A stretch of 64,000 nt of DNA from positions 1,164,784 through 1,228,783 of the forward strand of contig JAKVOU010000001.1 in NCBI GenBank assembly GCA_022482625.1, written 5' to 3'. A program made the translations under genes and the position numbers. This DNA is from Spirochaetia bacterium. GTDB taxonomy: Bacteria; Spirochaetota; Spirochaetia; Sphaerochaetales; Sphaerochaetaceae. Positions 1 through 7,730 of the stretch are shown piece after piece (positions within the stretch are counted from its first letter, which is position 1; each line of letters starts with the position of its first letter). The notes under the pieces were generated by a model, which worked only from the letters and a program-made list of their open reading frames with translations, was not told the DNA's origin and ran no database searches.

Positions 1-21
1 GAATGATATAAGCCATTTCGT

Positions 22-94
22 GGTGGAAGTAGTTCAATGGTAGAGCGCCAGATTGTGGATCTGGTTGTTGAGGGTTCGAGCCCCTTCTTCCACC
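22..94 (+). tRNA. tRNA-His (GTG)
   Basis: The cloverleaf folds with a seven-base-pair acceptor stem (23-29 with 87-93). The anticodon stem CCAGA/TCTGG frames the loop TTGTGGA, giving anticodon GTG. An extra G at 22 sits opposite C94, the G-1:C73 pair typical of tRNA-His. The T-arm is GAGGG/CCCTT with a TTCGAGC loop. CCA is not encoded. It is the first of three closely spaced tRNAs. Confidence 0.95.
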
Positions 95-136
95 TTCACA
101 GGCAAATGTTTGTCGGCATTGTCTGGCTATTTATTT

Positions 137-209
137 GGGCTGCTAGCTCAGCTGGTAGAGCAACAGACTCTTAATCTGTGGGTCAAAGGTTCGATCCCTT
201 TGCAGCTCA
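137..209 (+). tRNA. tRNA-Lys (CTT)
   Basis: The acceptor strand GGGCTGC pairs with GCAGCTC (one G-T wobble). The anticodon stem ACAGA/TCTGT holds loop CTCTTAA, giving anticodon CTT, and the T-loop is TTCGATC. CCA is not encoded. It lies 42 bases after tRNA-His and 10 bases before tRNA-Gly, so the three are probably co-transcribed. Confidence 0.95.
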
Positions 210-219
210 TCTATTATAT

Positions 220-291
220 GCGAAAGTAGCTCAGTGGTAGAGCTCCACCTTGCCAAGGTGGATGTCGCGGGTTCAAGTCCCGTCTTTCGCT
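220..291 (+). tRNA. tRNA-Gly (GCC)
   Basis: The acceptor GCGAAAG pairs with CTTTCGC. The anticodon stem CCACC/GGTGG holds loop TTGCCAA, giving anticodon GCC. The T-loop is TTCAAGT. CCA is not encoded. It is the last tRNA before the terminator at 298. Confidence 0.95.
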
Positions 292-297
292 AGACAA

Positions 298-337
298 GGC
301 AAGTGATGACAGTCCAAGGAATCACTTGCCTTTTTTA
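298..337 (+). terminator. Intrinsic terminator of the tRNA cluster
   Basis: A perfect 10-bp stem (GGCAAGTGAT at 298-307 with ATCACTTGCC at 321-330) is followed directly by a run of six T. It ends the His-Lys-Gly tRNA transcript. Confidence 0.9.
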
Positions 338-433
338 TTACATTCGCCTGCAACAAGATTCAGATATATATCTCTTCTTTTCCAGACAAAGTCGATTCAC
401 CTCAAAAAAAAGATCCTCTGGATTTTCAGTTTA

Positions 434-2270
434 CTATACAAGGGCCTTGAACAGGTTCGATATACCCTGCTTACTTTTTTCGTTAAGCACTCCACCCAAC
501 AGCTCGGCAAAACATACCCCTACTGCAGTTTCTTCTGCATTCTTGACCCAGCACAATTCCCCGAAATAGGCAAAATTTATATTTCCTTCAACAACCAGTA
601 CAATGGTGTAGCATTCTTTCTTTTTCCCATATACATGCAATGACCATCCCGATGATGATTTCATGCCGATTTTCTCAATGTATCTTGTCGTCTTTATCTC
701 ATAGTCAGTAAGCCGTATGATCTTTCCATCAGCAGGCATATACGTTCTATCCTGATAATTGCTCTGAGGAAATGTAAACAGCATCATCTCTTCATCATCA
801 TAGAACCGCAAGGAAAACCATTCCCAATTCGTTTCCCGTTTCAGGATGGAACAGGTACCACCTTGTTTATCAAACCACAGCTTGCCTTTCACTGGAATCG
901 TCTTCCCGTCGTACGTCAATTCACCAGATGTCGGCATATTGGTATAGGAATAATAGAATGTGATCTCTCTTTCTCCTGGCAATCCCATCTGTAGCTTACC
1001 GTCATCACACTGCCAGATTGCTCCTTTGCCATACCATGATTTCATATGCAAGCTAAAATCCTTATGGGAAAGGTCAACCTGCATATGATCCTTCTTCTTT
1101 GTCACGGAAGCGATGCCTTTATAAGCCACCTGTTTGTCCGTTATCGTAATATCGGAAGGAAACAACTGCATTTGCTGCAGATAATGATGGCATCCTGTCT
1201 GCATATCCGTGAAAGCCACCATCACGACCTTAGGGGTCATTTGAAACAAAGATGAAGTAAGGTAAACTGGCAGGAATACAGGTTACCGTCTTCATCTGTA
1301 AGCGTACCTGTGACATACCACCATTCCTTGCATTTCCTATGAATTCCCCATGCCTGATCAAAGCTTCCATGATTATCAGGATCATATCCAAGTTTTTTCA
1401 CAGGATATCCTCTTTTTGTTACATGCAAGCTCAGGATCATGTCTGCAAGATATATGGCAGAATCAACAGCTTGCTGTGTACCAAGACCAAAGCCTCCTGC
1501 ATCATTGCCGACATAATATAGATGCCCTATCGGGGCTATCTGCTTGGGATGTAGGTCTCGCACTGGCCTTACAGTTGGCTACACCATATGATTCACCCCC
1601 CACGGTTCCCATTGCATCCGTATCTACCGCAACACATTGGCAGGTGTTACCAATTCGGTCCTGTAGATATGGTCAAACAGATCTGGTTTTATCTTATGGC
1701 CGACAGCTGATACATACATATGCAAGATGCGTCCGTACGTCTATATCGGGATTCGGATAGCAAGACATGACTGCATACACAAGCTGCTTACCTGGCGGCG
1801 CTGTATTCGGGTACAATGATGTCGTCCCTAGATATACATAATTATGGAATTCTCCGTCTGTACCTTCGGACTTTGCCTTGAATTCTTCATAGAAACCAAA
1901 ACCACCTTCGGAAAATATTACTGTCATCGGATGTCCAGGTACACAGTCATCAAGGAACCACCGGTAACCAACCGATGCAGGCACAAGATCTGCAGTCATT
2001 TCAAAAGCCCCTTCACACAGATGCAATATCTGTGTACGGAACATACCAGGGAAAGGTCCAGACCTATCAATGAATTAAGGAACCGGAGTCATGTCAAGCT
2101 GCTGTATCTCTTTTTCCGGCATGTGCAGCATCTTCTTCATGAATTTGCCGATCCTAGCCGATCCTAGCCAATCCGACGGTATCAAACGGGGAAATACGCA
2201 TTGCATGGAACATCGTTAGCTTTTCCCCTTTCATCTTTGCAACACGTACTTCTTCTTAGAATAACCTGTT
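434..2270 (-). pseudogene. Decayed fusion: FAD-dependent (phytoene-desaturase-like) oxidoreductase plus AttH/CrtC lipocalin-like domain
   Basis: Several frames on the minus strand join into one ancestral protein. Frame pieces at about 2044-1694, 1690-1627, 1640-1565 and 1563-1260 read, in order, as the C-terminal half of a phytoene-desaturase-like FAD oxidoreductase, including GTVGGESYGVANCKAS and then YYVGNDAGGFGLGTQQAVDS, the typical C-terminal FAD-binding end. The same reading continues into EWWYVTGTLTDEDGN, the start signature of AttH/CrtC lipocalin-like domains, and after a shift near 1240-1260 into the long 271-residue piece down to 434. Damage includes an in-frame TAG at 1624-1626, at least two frameshifts, and an imperfect tandem duplication (GGATCGGCTA) near 2155-2170. 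The N-terminal Rossmann part with its GxGxxG is not found. An individual fragment might still be translated. No substrate can be assigned. Confidence 0.75.
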
Positions 2271-2758
2271 TTTCATGATCAGCAGGGCAATCACTTCAAA
2301 CATAACAAAGCTCATTGCTATAGGACAATTTTCTGTACCAGGCAATCTTGGGTTGGAAAAATATGTAATAGGCTTCATTGCTTCCACCATCTGCTTTCTA
2401 GTTTTGATATGGACCGAAAACAACTTTATAGAATCTCCTGAGACGATGGCTCAACTGACCTATAATTTCCTGAAAGGTTTATAATTTCCCTGTCCATAGC
2501 CTGATTTCTTAACTAAAAAGACAAATAGTGTTTTGAAATTTTCTATAATACTATCAAAAAATACATATTCAAATGTCATAAGCTGATAATTATATTTTAG
2601 AGAATATAGTACTAGCACAATAGAGTACATCAAAATAACACAATACGCAATTCTAGGTATAATTGAATTATGTACGTTAGTATTGCTAGGTATACTTCTC
2701 AAATTGCCAAGAACTAACAGTATCAACCTAATTAAAATACAATAAATAAAAAAAACTA
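2271..2758. other. AT-rich stretch without a convincing gene
   Basis: About 490 bases between the pseudogene and the secreted-protein promoter. Short open frames exist on both strands, including a hydrophobic 104-codon minus-strand frame at 2460-2774. They are AT-rich, lack ribosome binding sites and show no recognisable domain. Part of 2271-2440 may be a further eroded end of the upstream pseudogene (a short hydrophobic minus-strand stretch is visible). Confidence 0.4.
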
Positions 2759-2787
2759 TTGACATAAGTTGCACACAGATTTATTGT
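2759..2787 (+). promoter_or_regulatory. Sigma-70-type promoter of the secreted protein
   Basis: A consensus -35 TTGACA (2759-2764) is followed after 17 bases by TATTGT (2782-2787), four of six matches to the -10 consensus. This leaves a leader of about 47 bases before the ATG at 2842. Confidence 0.45.
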
Positions 2788-2841
2788 ATATATAAATAGC
2801 TATAGAAAGATAATTTAATTTAGAACGGAAGAGGTATACAT

Positions 2842-3426
2842 ATGAAAAAACTAATTGCATTGCTACTAGCCGGTGCCATGATGGTTACAGGTATATATGC
2901 AGCAGACAACGCAACCGGCCATTTGCCAGACGAAGCAAAACTGACCTTGGAATCAAAGATTCCCGGTTTCAGTTACATGGGACTTAGCACGAATTTATTC
3001 TATAAGTATTCACCGACAGATTTTGAAAATGAAAACAGTTCAGATTTAACAGTAAAACTCAGTTTGACAGATGAGGAACAGGATGTTGCTTACCTAAATG
3101 TGCTCACCAATTACATGAACGGAGCAACGGTCACCGTTTCTGGCACGGCTCTACAAGGCGGTACCCACAACACATCAAGTTATATCAACTATACGGCAAA
3201 TTTCTACTATGTTCCTAATTCAGGAAGTACTGCTAATAGTTTAGCAACTGGAACGATTGATACTTCTTCGACATCATCGACTACCCTCGATGTTCCCACC
3301 AGGACTTCATCAAGTGATTATGCACGGACCAGATATCTCATCAAAGTACAACTTGCAGAGGAATATTCCTCCGTAATTCCAGATATATATACAGGTACCA
3401 TTACTTTCGCCTATGCACTTAATTAG
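2842..3426 (+). CDS. Secreted protein of unknown function, beta-rich
   Basis: A 194-residue protein. It starts with a clear Sec signal peptide: KK at positions 2-3, a hydrophobic core, and a probable AYA-like (IYAAD) signal-peptidase I site near residue 20. No lipobox cysteine is present, so a free periplasmic or exported protein is expected. The mature part is rich in Ser, Thr, Asn and Tyr with alternating hydrophobics (SDLTVKLSLTD, GATVTVSG, DIYTGTITFAYALN), suggesting a beta-sandwich, as in fimbrial or coat-type subunits. This resemblance is only in pattern. AGAGG precedes the ATG. It is monocistronic, with its own promoter and terminator. I do not recognise the family. Confidence 0.8.
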   Translation: MKKLIALLLAGAMMVTGIYAADNATGHLPDEAKLTLESKIPGFSYMGLSTNLFYKYSPTDFENENSSDLTVKLSLTDEEQDVAYLNVLTNYMNGATVTVSGTALQGGTHNTSSYINYTANFYYVPNSGSTANSLATGTIDTSSTSSTTLDVPTRTSSSDYARTRYLIKVQLAEEYSSVIPDIYTGTITFAYALN

Positions 3427-3460
3427 TGCCTGACATAAACTGACAAGCGTACCGAAGAGG

Positions 3461-3486
3461 CCCCATCATTATTGACGGGGTTTTTT
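3461..3486 (+). terminator. Intrinsic terminator
   Basis: CCCCATC (3461-3467) pairs with GACGGGG (3474-3480) with one mismatch, followed by six T. It lies 35 bases after the secreted-protein gene. Confidence 0.85.
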
Positions 3487-3715
3487 CTATCAGCATCTTT
3501 TCTTTCCCCAAAAAAATTACATAAAGACTTTTTGATTGCCATGACCAGTCCCGTTTCTTCTGTTTTATTTCAACAATCGGGCAATATCATTGTGTCACTC
3601 ACAAAATCAATCAGACAAAAGAAAACAAAATCTTACTTGACTCAATCTGAAATTGAAGATATTTTTAGGGTCACAGGCTGGTATTTTGGACAAAATCCGA
3701 GATTTCAGATAGCCT

Positions 3716-3801
3716 GCCCAGATGGCGGAATTGGTAGACGCGCTAGGTTCAGGTCCTAGTGTCTGTTAAAGGACGTGCAAGTTCAAATCTTGTTCTGGGC
3801 A
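3716..3801 (+). tRNA. tRNA-Leu (CAG)
   Basis: A class II tRNA of 86 bases. The acceptor GCCCAGA pairs with TCTGGGC. The anticodon stem CTAGG/CCTAG holds loop TTCAGGT, giving anticodon CAG. The long variable arm TGTCTGTTAAAGGACG follows, then the T-loop TTCAAAT. CCA is not encoded. Confidence 0.95.
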
Positions 3802-3822
3802 TATGTGTGAGCAACGACATTG

Positions 3823-3857
3823 CACGTAATCCACAGAAGTGGATTGCGTGTTTTTTT
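3823..3857 (+). terminator. Intrinsic terminator after tRNA-Leu
   Basis: A 12-bp stem with an AGAA loop (CACGTAATCCAC with GTGGATTGCGTG) is followed by seven T. Confidence 0.9.
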
Positions 3858-3944
3858 CTCAACAGGGAATAAGTATGTAGTTACCTGCTTCATGCATTAT
3901 CGAGACTGATATGATATGACATACAGGGAGGAATTTTACCTGTC

Positions 3945-4517
3945 ATGGGAACGACTGAACTTATTCTGATTGCCATAGGCTTGTCAATGGATGCTTTCGC
4001 AACCTCAATCTGCAAGGGCCTATGCATGAAAAAGATTAATTATGGACAGACTTTTATCATAGCCCTGTTCTTCGGAGGGTTCCAAGCCCTCATGCCCCTG
4101 CTTGGTTGGTTCCTTGGAAGCCGGCTGCAATCCATCATTTCCACCTATGACCATTGGGTGGTATTTGCACTGCTGTCCTTCATAGGTATCAGGATGATCA
4201 GGGAATCATTGGCAAAAGACAAGGAAGAAAACTGTACTGTCAGACTTGACCTGAAAGAGCTCCTTATGCTTGCAATAGCAACAAGCATAGATGCCCTTGC
4301 CGTCGGCATAGGATTAGCCCTGCTCCCTGGTATGGATATAACACGGGCAATCCTTGTCATCGGATTCATTACTTTCGCCATCTCTTTCGTCGGTGTCATG
4401 ATAGGCAACAGATTCGGTACGCGTTTCAAAAACAAGGCAGAAACTGCGGGGGGAATCCTATTGGTACTCATAGGACTGAAAATCCTACTCCAGCATCTGG
4501 GTTTCATCCATTTTTGA
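3945..4517 (+). CDS. mntP: MntP-family manganese efflux pump
   Basis: A 190-residue inner-membrane protein of the usual MntP length with about six hydrophobic segments. The two halves are inverted repeats: GLSMDAFATSICKG at about residues 13-26 and ATSIDALAVGIGLAL in the second half share the MDA/IDA motif with membrane-embedded acidic residues. Family members export Mn(II). GGAGGA lies 9 bases before the ATG. In many bacteria mntP sits behind a yybP-ykoY riboswitch, but the 85 bases between the preceding terminator and this start are too short for one and I see none. It may be co-transcribed with the genes downstream, although a 70-base gap follows. Confidence 0.9.
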   Translation: MGTTELILIAIGLSMDAFATSICKGLCMKKINYGQTFIIALFFGGFQALMPLLGWFLGSRLQSIISTYDHWVVFALLSFIGIRMIRESLAKDKEENCTVRLDLKELLMLAIATSIDALAVGIGLALLPGMDITRAILVIGFITFAISFVGVMIGNRFGTRFKNKAETAGGILLVLIGLKILLQHLGFIHF

Positions 4518-4587
4518 TACAAGGATGGCTAGACTGACAACCATGTTGCCCTTGATTGAATGACAGATGCATTGTACTCTTCAAAGT

Positions 4588-5400
4588 ATGAAAATGAGAA
4601 TATTATGCCTGGGTGAAATCGTAGGCAAACCGGGAGCAACGGTAATTAAAAGCCAACTCAGAAAACTCAAGGCTAAACGGCATATAGATGTAACAATAGC
4701 AAATGGCGAGGGCATGACCAATGGGTTCGGACTTGGTAAAAATCATGCAATCAAGCTGTTGAAAAGTGGCATTGACATCATTACCGGTGGGGAAAAAATC
4801 TTCTATAAGATTGATATGGTCGACTTTATCAGCAAAACAGGCTATGTACTCCGTCCGGCAAACTATCCGCCGAATGTGCCGGGAAAAGGTATCAAATACC
4901 TTGAAGTCGGAGAAACAAAGCTCGCAATCATCAATCTGCTCGGCCTTTCTGATTTTCCGCGCCTCCATCTTGGCAACCCCTTTTCACTGGCACAATACAT
5001 GGTAGACAAAGCAAAAGAAAGTACGCCTTATATATTGGTACAGTTCCATGCTTCAACGACGGCTGAAAAAAATACAATGGGCTATCTGCTGGCAGGAAAA
5101 GCAGGTGCTGTCGTCGGGACACACTCAAAAGCACTGACCAGTGATGCAAGAATCCTTGAAGGAGGTACCGCCTTCATTACAGACAACGGAATGTGTGGGT
5201 CAACTCTTTCCGTAGGAGGTTTTGAAGCGACCAATGAAATTGATCAGTTCATCACTGCGGTACCAAGACGAAGCAAGGAATGTTGGGATTCCCTCCAATT
5301 GCAGGGAGTTATCGTAACATTAGGTGAAGATGGAAAAGCAGAGGGAATAGAAACCCTCAGAACAGATGTCCATGAAGGTAGTGGTAGCAACGATGTATGA
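4588..5400 (+). CDS. YmdB/TIGR00282-type metallophosphoesterase homologue with altered metal ligands
   Basis: About 270 residues, collinear over its length with YmdB, the cyclic-nucleotide phosphodiesterase of Bacillus. Shared blocks are an NGE block, RPANYPPNVPGKGI, VQFHASTTAEKN, VVGTH and GTAFITDNGMCG. Compared with the family from memory, several metal-binding positions differ: GDIVG is GEIVG, NGEN is NGEG, GNH is GEK, and GTHTH is GTHSK. The first His of GTH and the FHA His remain. Catalysis by the usual two-metal mechanism is therefore doubtful, and a regulatory or binding role is possible. The frame extends to an ATG at 4567, but the family start (M-x-M-R-I-L) favours 4588 or 4594. No strong ribosome binding site is seen. 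It overlaps the next gene by 8 bases. Confidence 0.75.
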   Translation: MKMRILCLGEIVGKPGATVIKSQLRKLKAKRHIDVTIANGEGMTNGFGLGKNHAIKLLKSGIDIITGGEKIFYKIDMVDFISKTGYVLRPANYPPNVPGKGIKYLEVGETKLAIINLLGLSDFPRLHLGNPFSLAQYMVDKAKESTPYILVQFHASTTAEKNTMGYLLAGKAGAVVGTHSKALTSDARILEGGTAFITDNGMCGSTLSVGGFEATNEIDQFITAVPRRSKECWDSLQLQGVIVTLGEDGKAEGIETLRTDVHEGSGSNDV

Positions 5401-5803
5401 AAAAGTAGAAGTAAAACAAAAGAACAATGACGGTACGGTCGAAGTGGCCTGCCCTACAAGTGCCTGCAAAGGATGTAAAGGCAACTCATTCTGCAACGTC
5501 AAAGGCAAGACTTTTCAAGCCATGATTGATAAACAACTACAGGCGGAAATAAAGCCAGGGGACAAAGTCAACGTATACCTCCCGCCTGCAAAGACAATAA
5601 GAACGACTTTCATCACCCTGATGATACCTTTGATGATGTTCCCACTATTCTATTTTCTGTTCCCACTCAAGGCAGATTTTGCGAGGTTCCTTGTTTCGGT
5701 AGGAGGCGTTGGTGTAGGTTTTGCTGGAGTCGGCATCTATTTTCATCTCAGAAAGAAAAGATACTACCCTCATGTCATTTCCCGAGAAGATGACAGGATT
5801 TGA
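5393..5803 (+). CDS. RseC/MucC-like (SoxR-reducing system) membrane protein
   Basis: 136 residues from the ATG at 5393 (a frame-internal ATG at 5366 would add nine). The N-terminal part has the RseC-type cysteine cluster C-x4-C-x2-C-x5-C (CPTSACKGCKGNSFC, residues 20-34), followed by a small beta domain, then two transmembrane helices (about residues 72-90 and 96-117) and a basic cytoplasmic tail. RseC family proteins work with electron-transport (Rnf/Rsx) complexes and sigma-E control in proteobacteria, and the role in spirochaetes is not known. It overlaps the phosphoesterase gene and is 3 bases before lptC, so it is likely co-transcribed with the lpt genes. Confidence 0.75.
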   Translation: MYEKVEVKQKNNDGTVEVACPTSACKGCKGNSFCNVKGKTFQAMIDKQLQAEIKPGDKVNVYLPPAKTIRTTFITLMIPLMMFPLFYFLFPLKADFARFLVSVGGVGVGFAGVGIYFHLRKKRYYPHVISREDDRI

Positions 5804-5806
5804 AAA

Positions 5807-6370
5807 ATGGCAAGAAGGTGCAAGGTCCGGTGGATTTCTCTGGTAATGCTTTGTGCCATGGCTCTTGTCTTGTCTGCGTCCTGCTCCTTTGTTGCCCAAG
5901 ACACAGATGCAAGGCCAAAACCGGCACAGCATCCGGACCTTCAGCTTACTGACGGCAGTTATACACTTTCGCAAGCAGGAACAGCACCTGTAACTGTAGT
6001 AGCCAAAAATATAGAAATCTATGGGAAGGCACATAAAGCCTTGATGGACAACCTCAGCTTCACGCAATATGATAGTGACGGCGTCTTGAAAATGCAAGGT
6101 AAGGCTGATTACTGTAGTCTCGATACAGACAGCTACAGTGCGCAGCTGGATGGCAACATTTTTCTTGAATTGCCTGAAAGAAAATTTTCAATAGATTGTT
6201 CATCGTTGGATTGGGACAACTCCTCTAAAGTGCTCTCCAGCACAAAAGGCAAAGTATCGGTAACATTCAACGGAAATGATACGATAACAGGTACTGGTTT
6301 TTCAGGTAATCTTGCAACAAGGACATTTGAATTTGCGACACTTGAGAAAGGAGAATTGCATGAAGAATAA
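5807..6370 (+). CDS. lptC: LptC-like LPS-export periplasmic protein
   Basis: 187 residues. The N-terminal RRCK is followed by a hydrophobic segment to about residue 28 ending in SASCSF, which could be a lipoprotein signal (cleavage before Cys) or a single anchor. The rest is an OstA/LptC beta-taco with repeated strands (VVAKNIEIYGK, MQGKADYCSLDTD, YSAQLDGNIFLELPE). LptC links LptB2FG in the inner membrane to LptA. The assignment rests on its fold pattern and its place before lptA-lptB-rpoN. It overlaps lptA by 11 bases. LptC sequences diverge strongly, so this is less certain than lptB. Confidence 0.75.
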   Translation: MARRCKVRWISLVMLCAMALVLSASCSFVAQDTDARPKPAQHPDLQLTDGSYTLSQAGTAPVTVVAKNIEIYGKAHKALMDNLSFTQYDSDGVLKMQGKADYCSLDTDSYSAQLDGNIFLELPERKFSIDCSSLDWDNSSKVLSSTKGKVSVTFNGNDTITGTGFSGNLATRTFEFATLEKGELHEE

Positions 6371-6986
6371 GCTGCTGGTTTCTGCCATACTGCTGAGCAT
6401 GTGCATCATGCGGCTTTTTGCTGAACCTATCTCCTTTTCGGGTGGCTATACGCAGCTCAAGATGCAGCAGGACCACCAGGTCATCCAATTGAAGGAAGGA
6501 GCCCATGTCACTATCGGGTCCCTTTCAATCGATGCAGATACCATAGAGATAAGCGGAAAAGACTATGCCCTGCTTACCTGCAGCGGTACCGTTCTGGTCA
6601 AGGATAGTGACAAAGGGCTGACCATCAGATGCAATGAGATTTCCTACGACAGGTCTTCCCAGATAATCAGAGTCAACAGTTTCATTGAACTTGACGACAC
6701 TTCCGATGCCTTGCATGCAACCGCTTCAGGGCTCAGCTATAACCGCGGGTCTGGGAAGATTGACCTGCAGGTTGCCGTAAAGCTTTATCATGATGCAGAT
6801 GGCAAGTTGATGAAATGTAATGCTGACTACCTTTCCTTCGATACAGAACAGAACAATCTTGCATTGCTGGGCAATGCAAAGGTAACCTATGCAAAGGATA
6901 TTTATGATGCCCAAGCCATCAGCGTAGATCTCAAGGACAACAGGATTACGATGGATGGTTCCATCAGGGGGACTGTCAATGACTAG
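6360..6986 (+). CDS. lptA: LptA/OstA-family LPS-transport protein
   Basis: 208 residues from the ATG at 6360, which follows GAGAAAGGAGAATTGC, a good ribosome binding site. The upstream in-frame ATG at 6312 lies inside lptC and is less likely. A signal peptide is present (KNKLLVSAILLSMCIMRLFAEP, cleavage near residue 20). The mature part consists of beta-taco repeats (ITIGSLSIDADTIEIS-like, IDLQVAVKLYHD, ALLGNAKVTYAKDIYDAQ) as in LptA, the periplasmic bridge for LPS. It overlaps lptB by 8 bases. Confidence 0.8.
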   Translation: MKNKLLVSAILLSMCIMRLFAEPISFSGGYTQLKMQQDHQVIQLKEGAHVTIGSLSIDADTIEISGKDYALLTCSGTVLVKDSDKGLTIRCNEISYDRSSQIIRVNSFIELDDTSDALHATASGLSYNRGSGKIDLQVAVKLYHDADGKLMKCNADYLSFDTEQNNLALLGNAKVTYAKDIYDAQAISVDLKDNRITMDGSIRGTVND

Positions 6987-7728
6987 ACCGCAGAAATTTT
7001 CACATTTGCTTGAAATTAAAAATCTGAAGAAAAGCTATGGGAAAAAACAAGTAGTCAAAGGTATTTCCTTTTCTGTCAGAAGCGGCGAGATCATAGGTCT
7101 GCTTGGTCCCAATGGAGCAGGAAAAACAACTACCTTCTATATGGTCGTAGGTTTTCTGAAAGCCCAAGGCGGGCAGATTCGGATAGATGGAGAAGACATT
7201 ACCAAACTGCAGATGTACCAACGTTCACAACGAGGCATATCATATCTGCCACAGGAACCGAGTATTTTCCGAAAGTTGACAGTAGAAGACAATCTTCGCC
7301 TTGTCATCCAGACACGGACCGATCTCAGCAAAGCAGAAAAAAAAGAAGCAGAAGAAAGACTGCTTGAAAATTTCGGCTTGCAGGATTTGCGCAAGCAGTA
7401 CGGTGACACACTTTCAGGAGGAGAACGTCGTAGGACTGAAATTGCACGGGCTTTGGCCATAAATCCCCATTTCCTGCTCCTTGATGAGCCTTTTGCAGGA
7501 ATTGACCCCAAAGCAGTAAGTGATATAAAAAGAATTGTGCGCCAACTTTCCCAACGTGGCATCGGTATCCTGCTTACTGACCACAATGTCAGGGATGCCC
7601 TTGCAATAACCACTTGTTCACATATAATAAACGAGGGTACCATCTTGGTAAGCGGCGGCAAGGAAGAACTGCTTGCCGATGAGGTTGCAAGGGACATATA
7701 CTTCGGTACAGCTTTTGAGGAGGACTAG
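6979..7728 (+). CDS. lptB: LPS-export ABC transporter ATPase LptB
   Basis: 249 residues from the ATG at 6979, which overlaps the lptA stop. It is a complete ABC ATPase with Walker A GLLGPNGAGKTTT (about 40-52), a Q-loop, signature LSGGERRRTEIARAL, Walker B LLLDEPFAGIDP and H-loop LLTDHNVRD. The DHNVR and PFAGIDP forms and the LPQEPSIFRKLTVEDN stretch are typical of LptB. It powers LPS extraction from the inner membrane with LptF/G, which are not in the window. It lies 2 bases before rpoN, the conserved lptB-rpoN pairing. Confidence 0.95.
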   Translation: MTRPQKFSHLLEIKNLKKSYGKKQVVKGISFSVRSGEIIGLLGPNGAGKTTTFYMVVGFLKAQGGQIRIDGEDITKLQMYQRSQRGISYLPQEPSIFRKLTVEDNLRLVIQTRTDLSKAEKKEAEERLLENFGLQDLRKQYGDTLSGGERRRTEIARALAINPHFLLLDEPFAGIDPKAVSDIKRIVRQLSQRGIGILLTDHNVRDALAITTCSHIINEGTILVSGGKEELLADEVARDIYFGTAFEED

Positions 7729-7730
7729 GC

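Noticed and set aside
2460-2774. 104-codon hydrophobic frame on the minus strand
   Set aside because: AT-rich, no ribosome binding site, crosses the -35 of the next gene and shows no family pattern.
3860-3944. Manganese riboswitch (yybP-ykoY) upstream of mntP
   Set aside because: Only about 85 bases separate a terminator and the start, and no riboswitch core was found.
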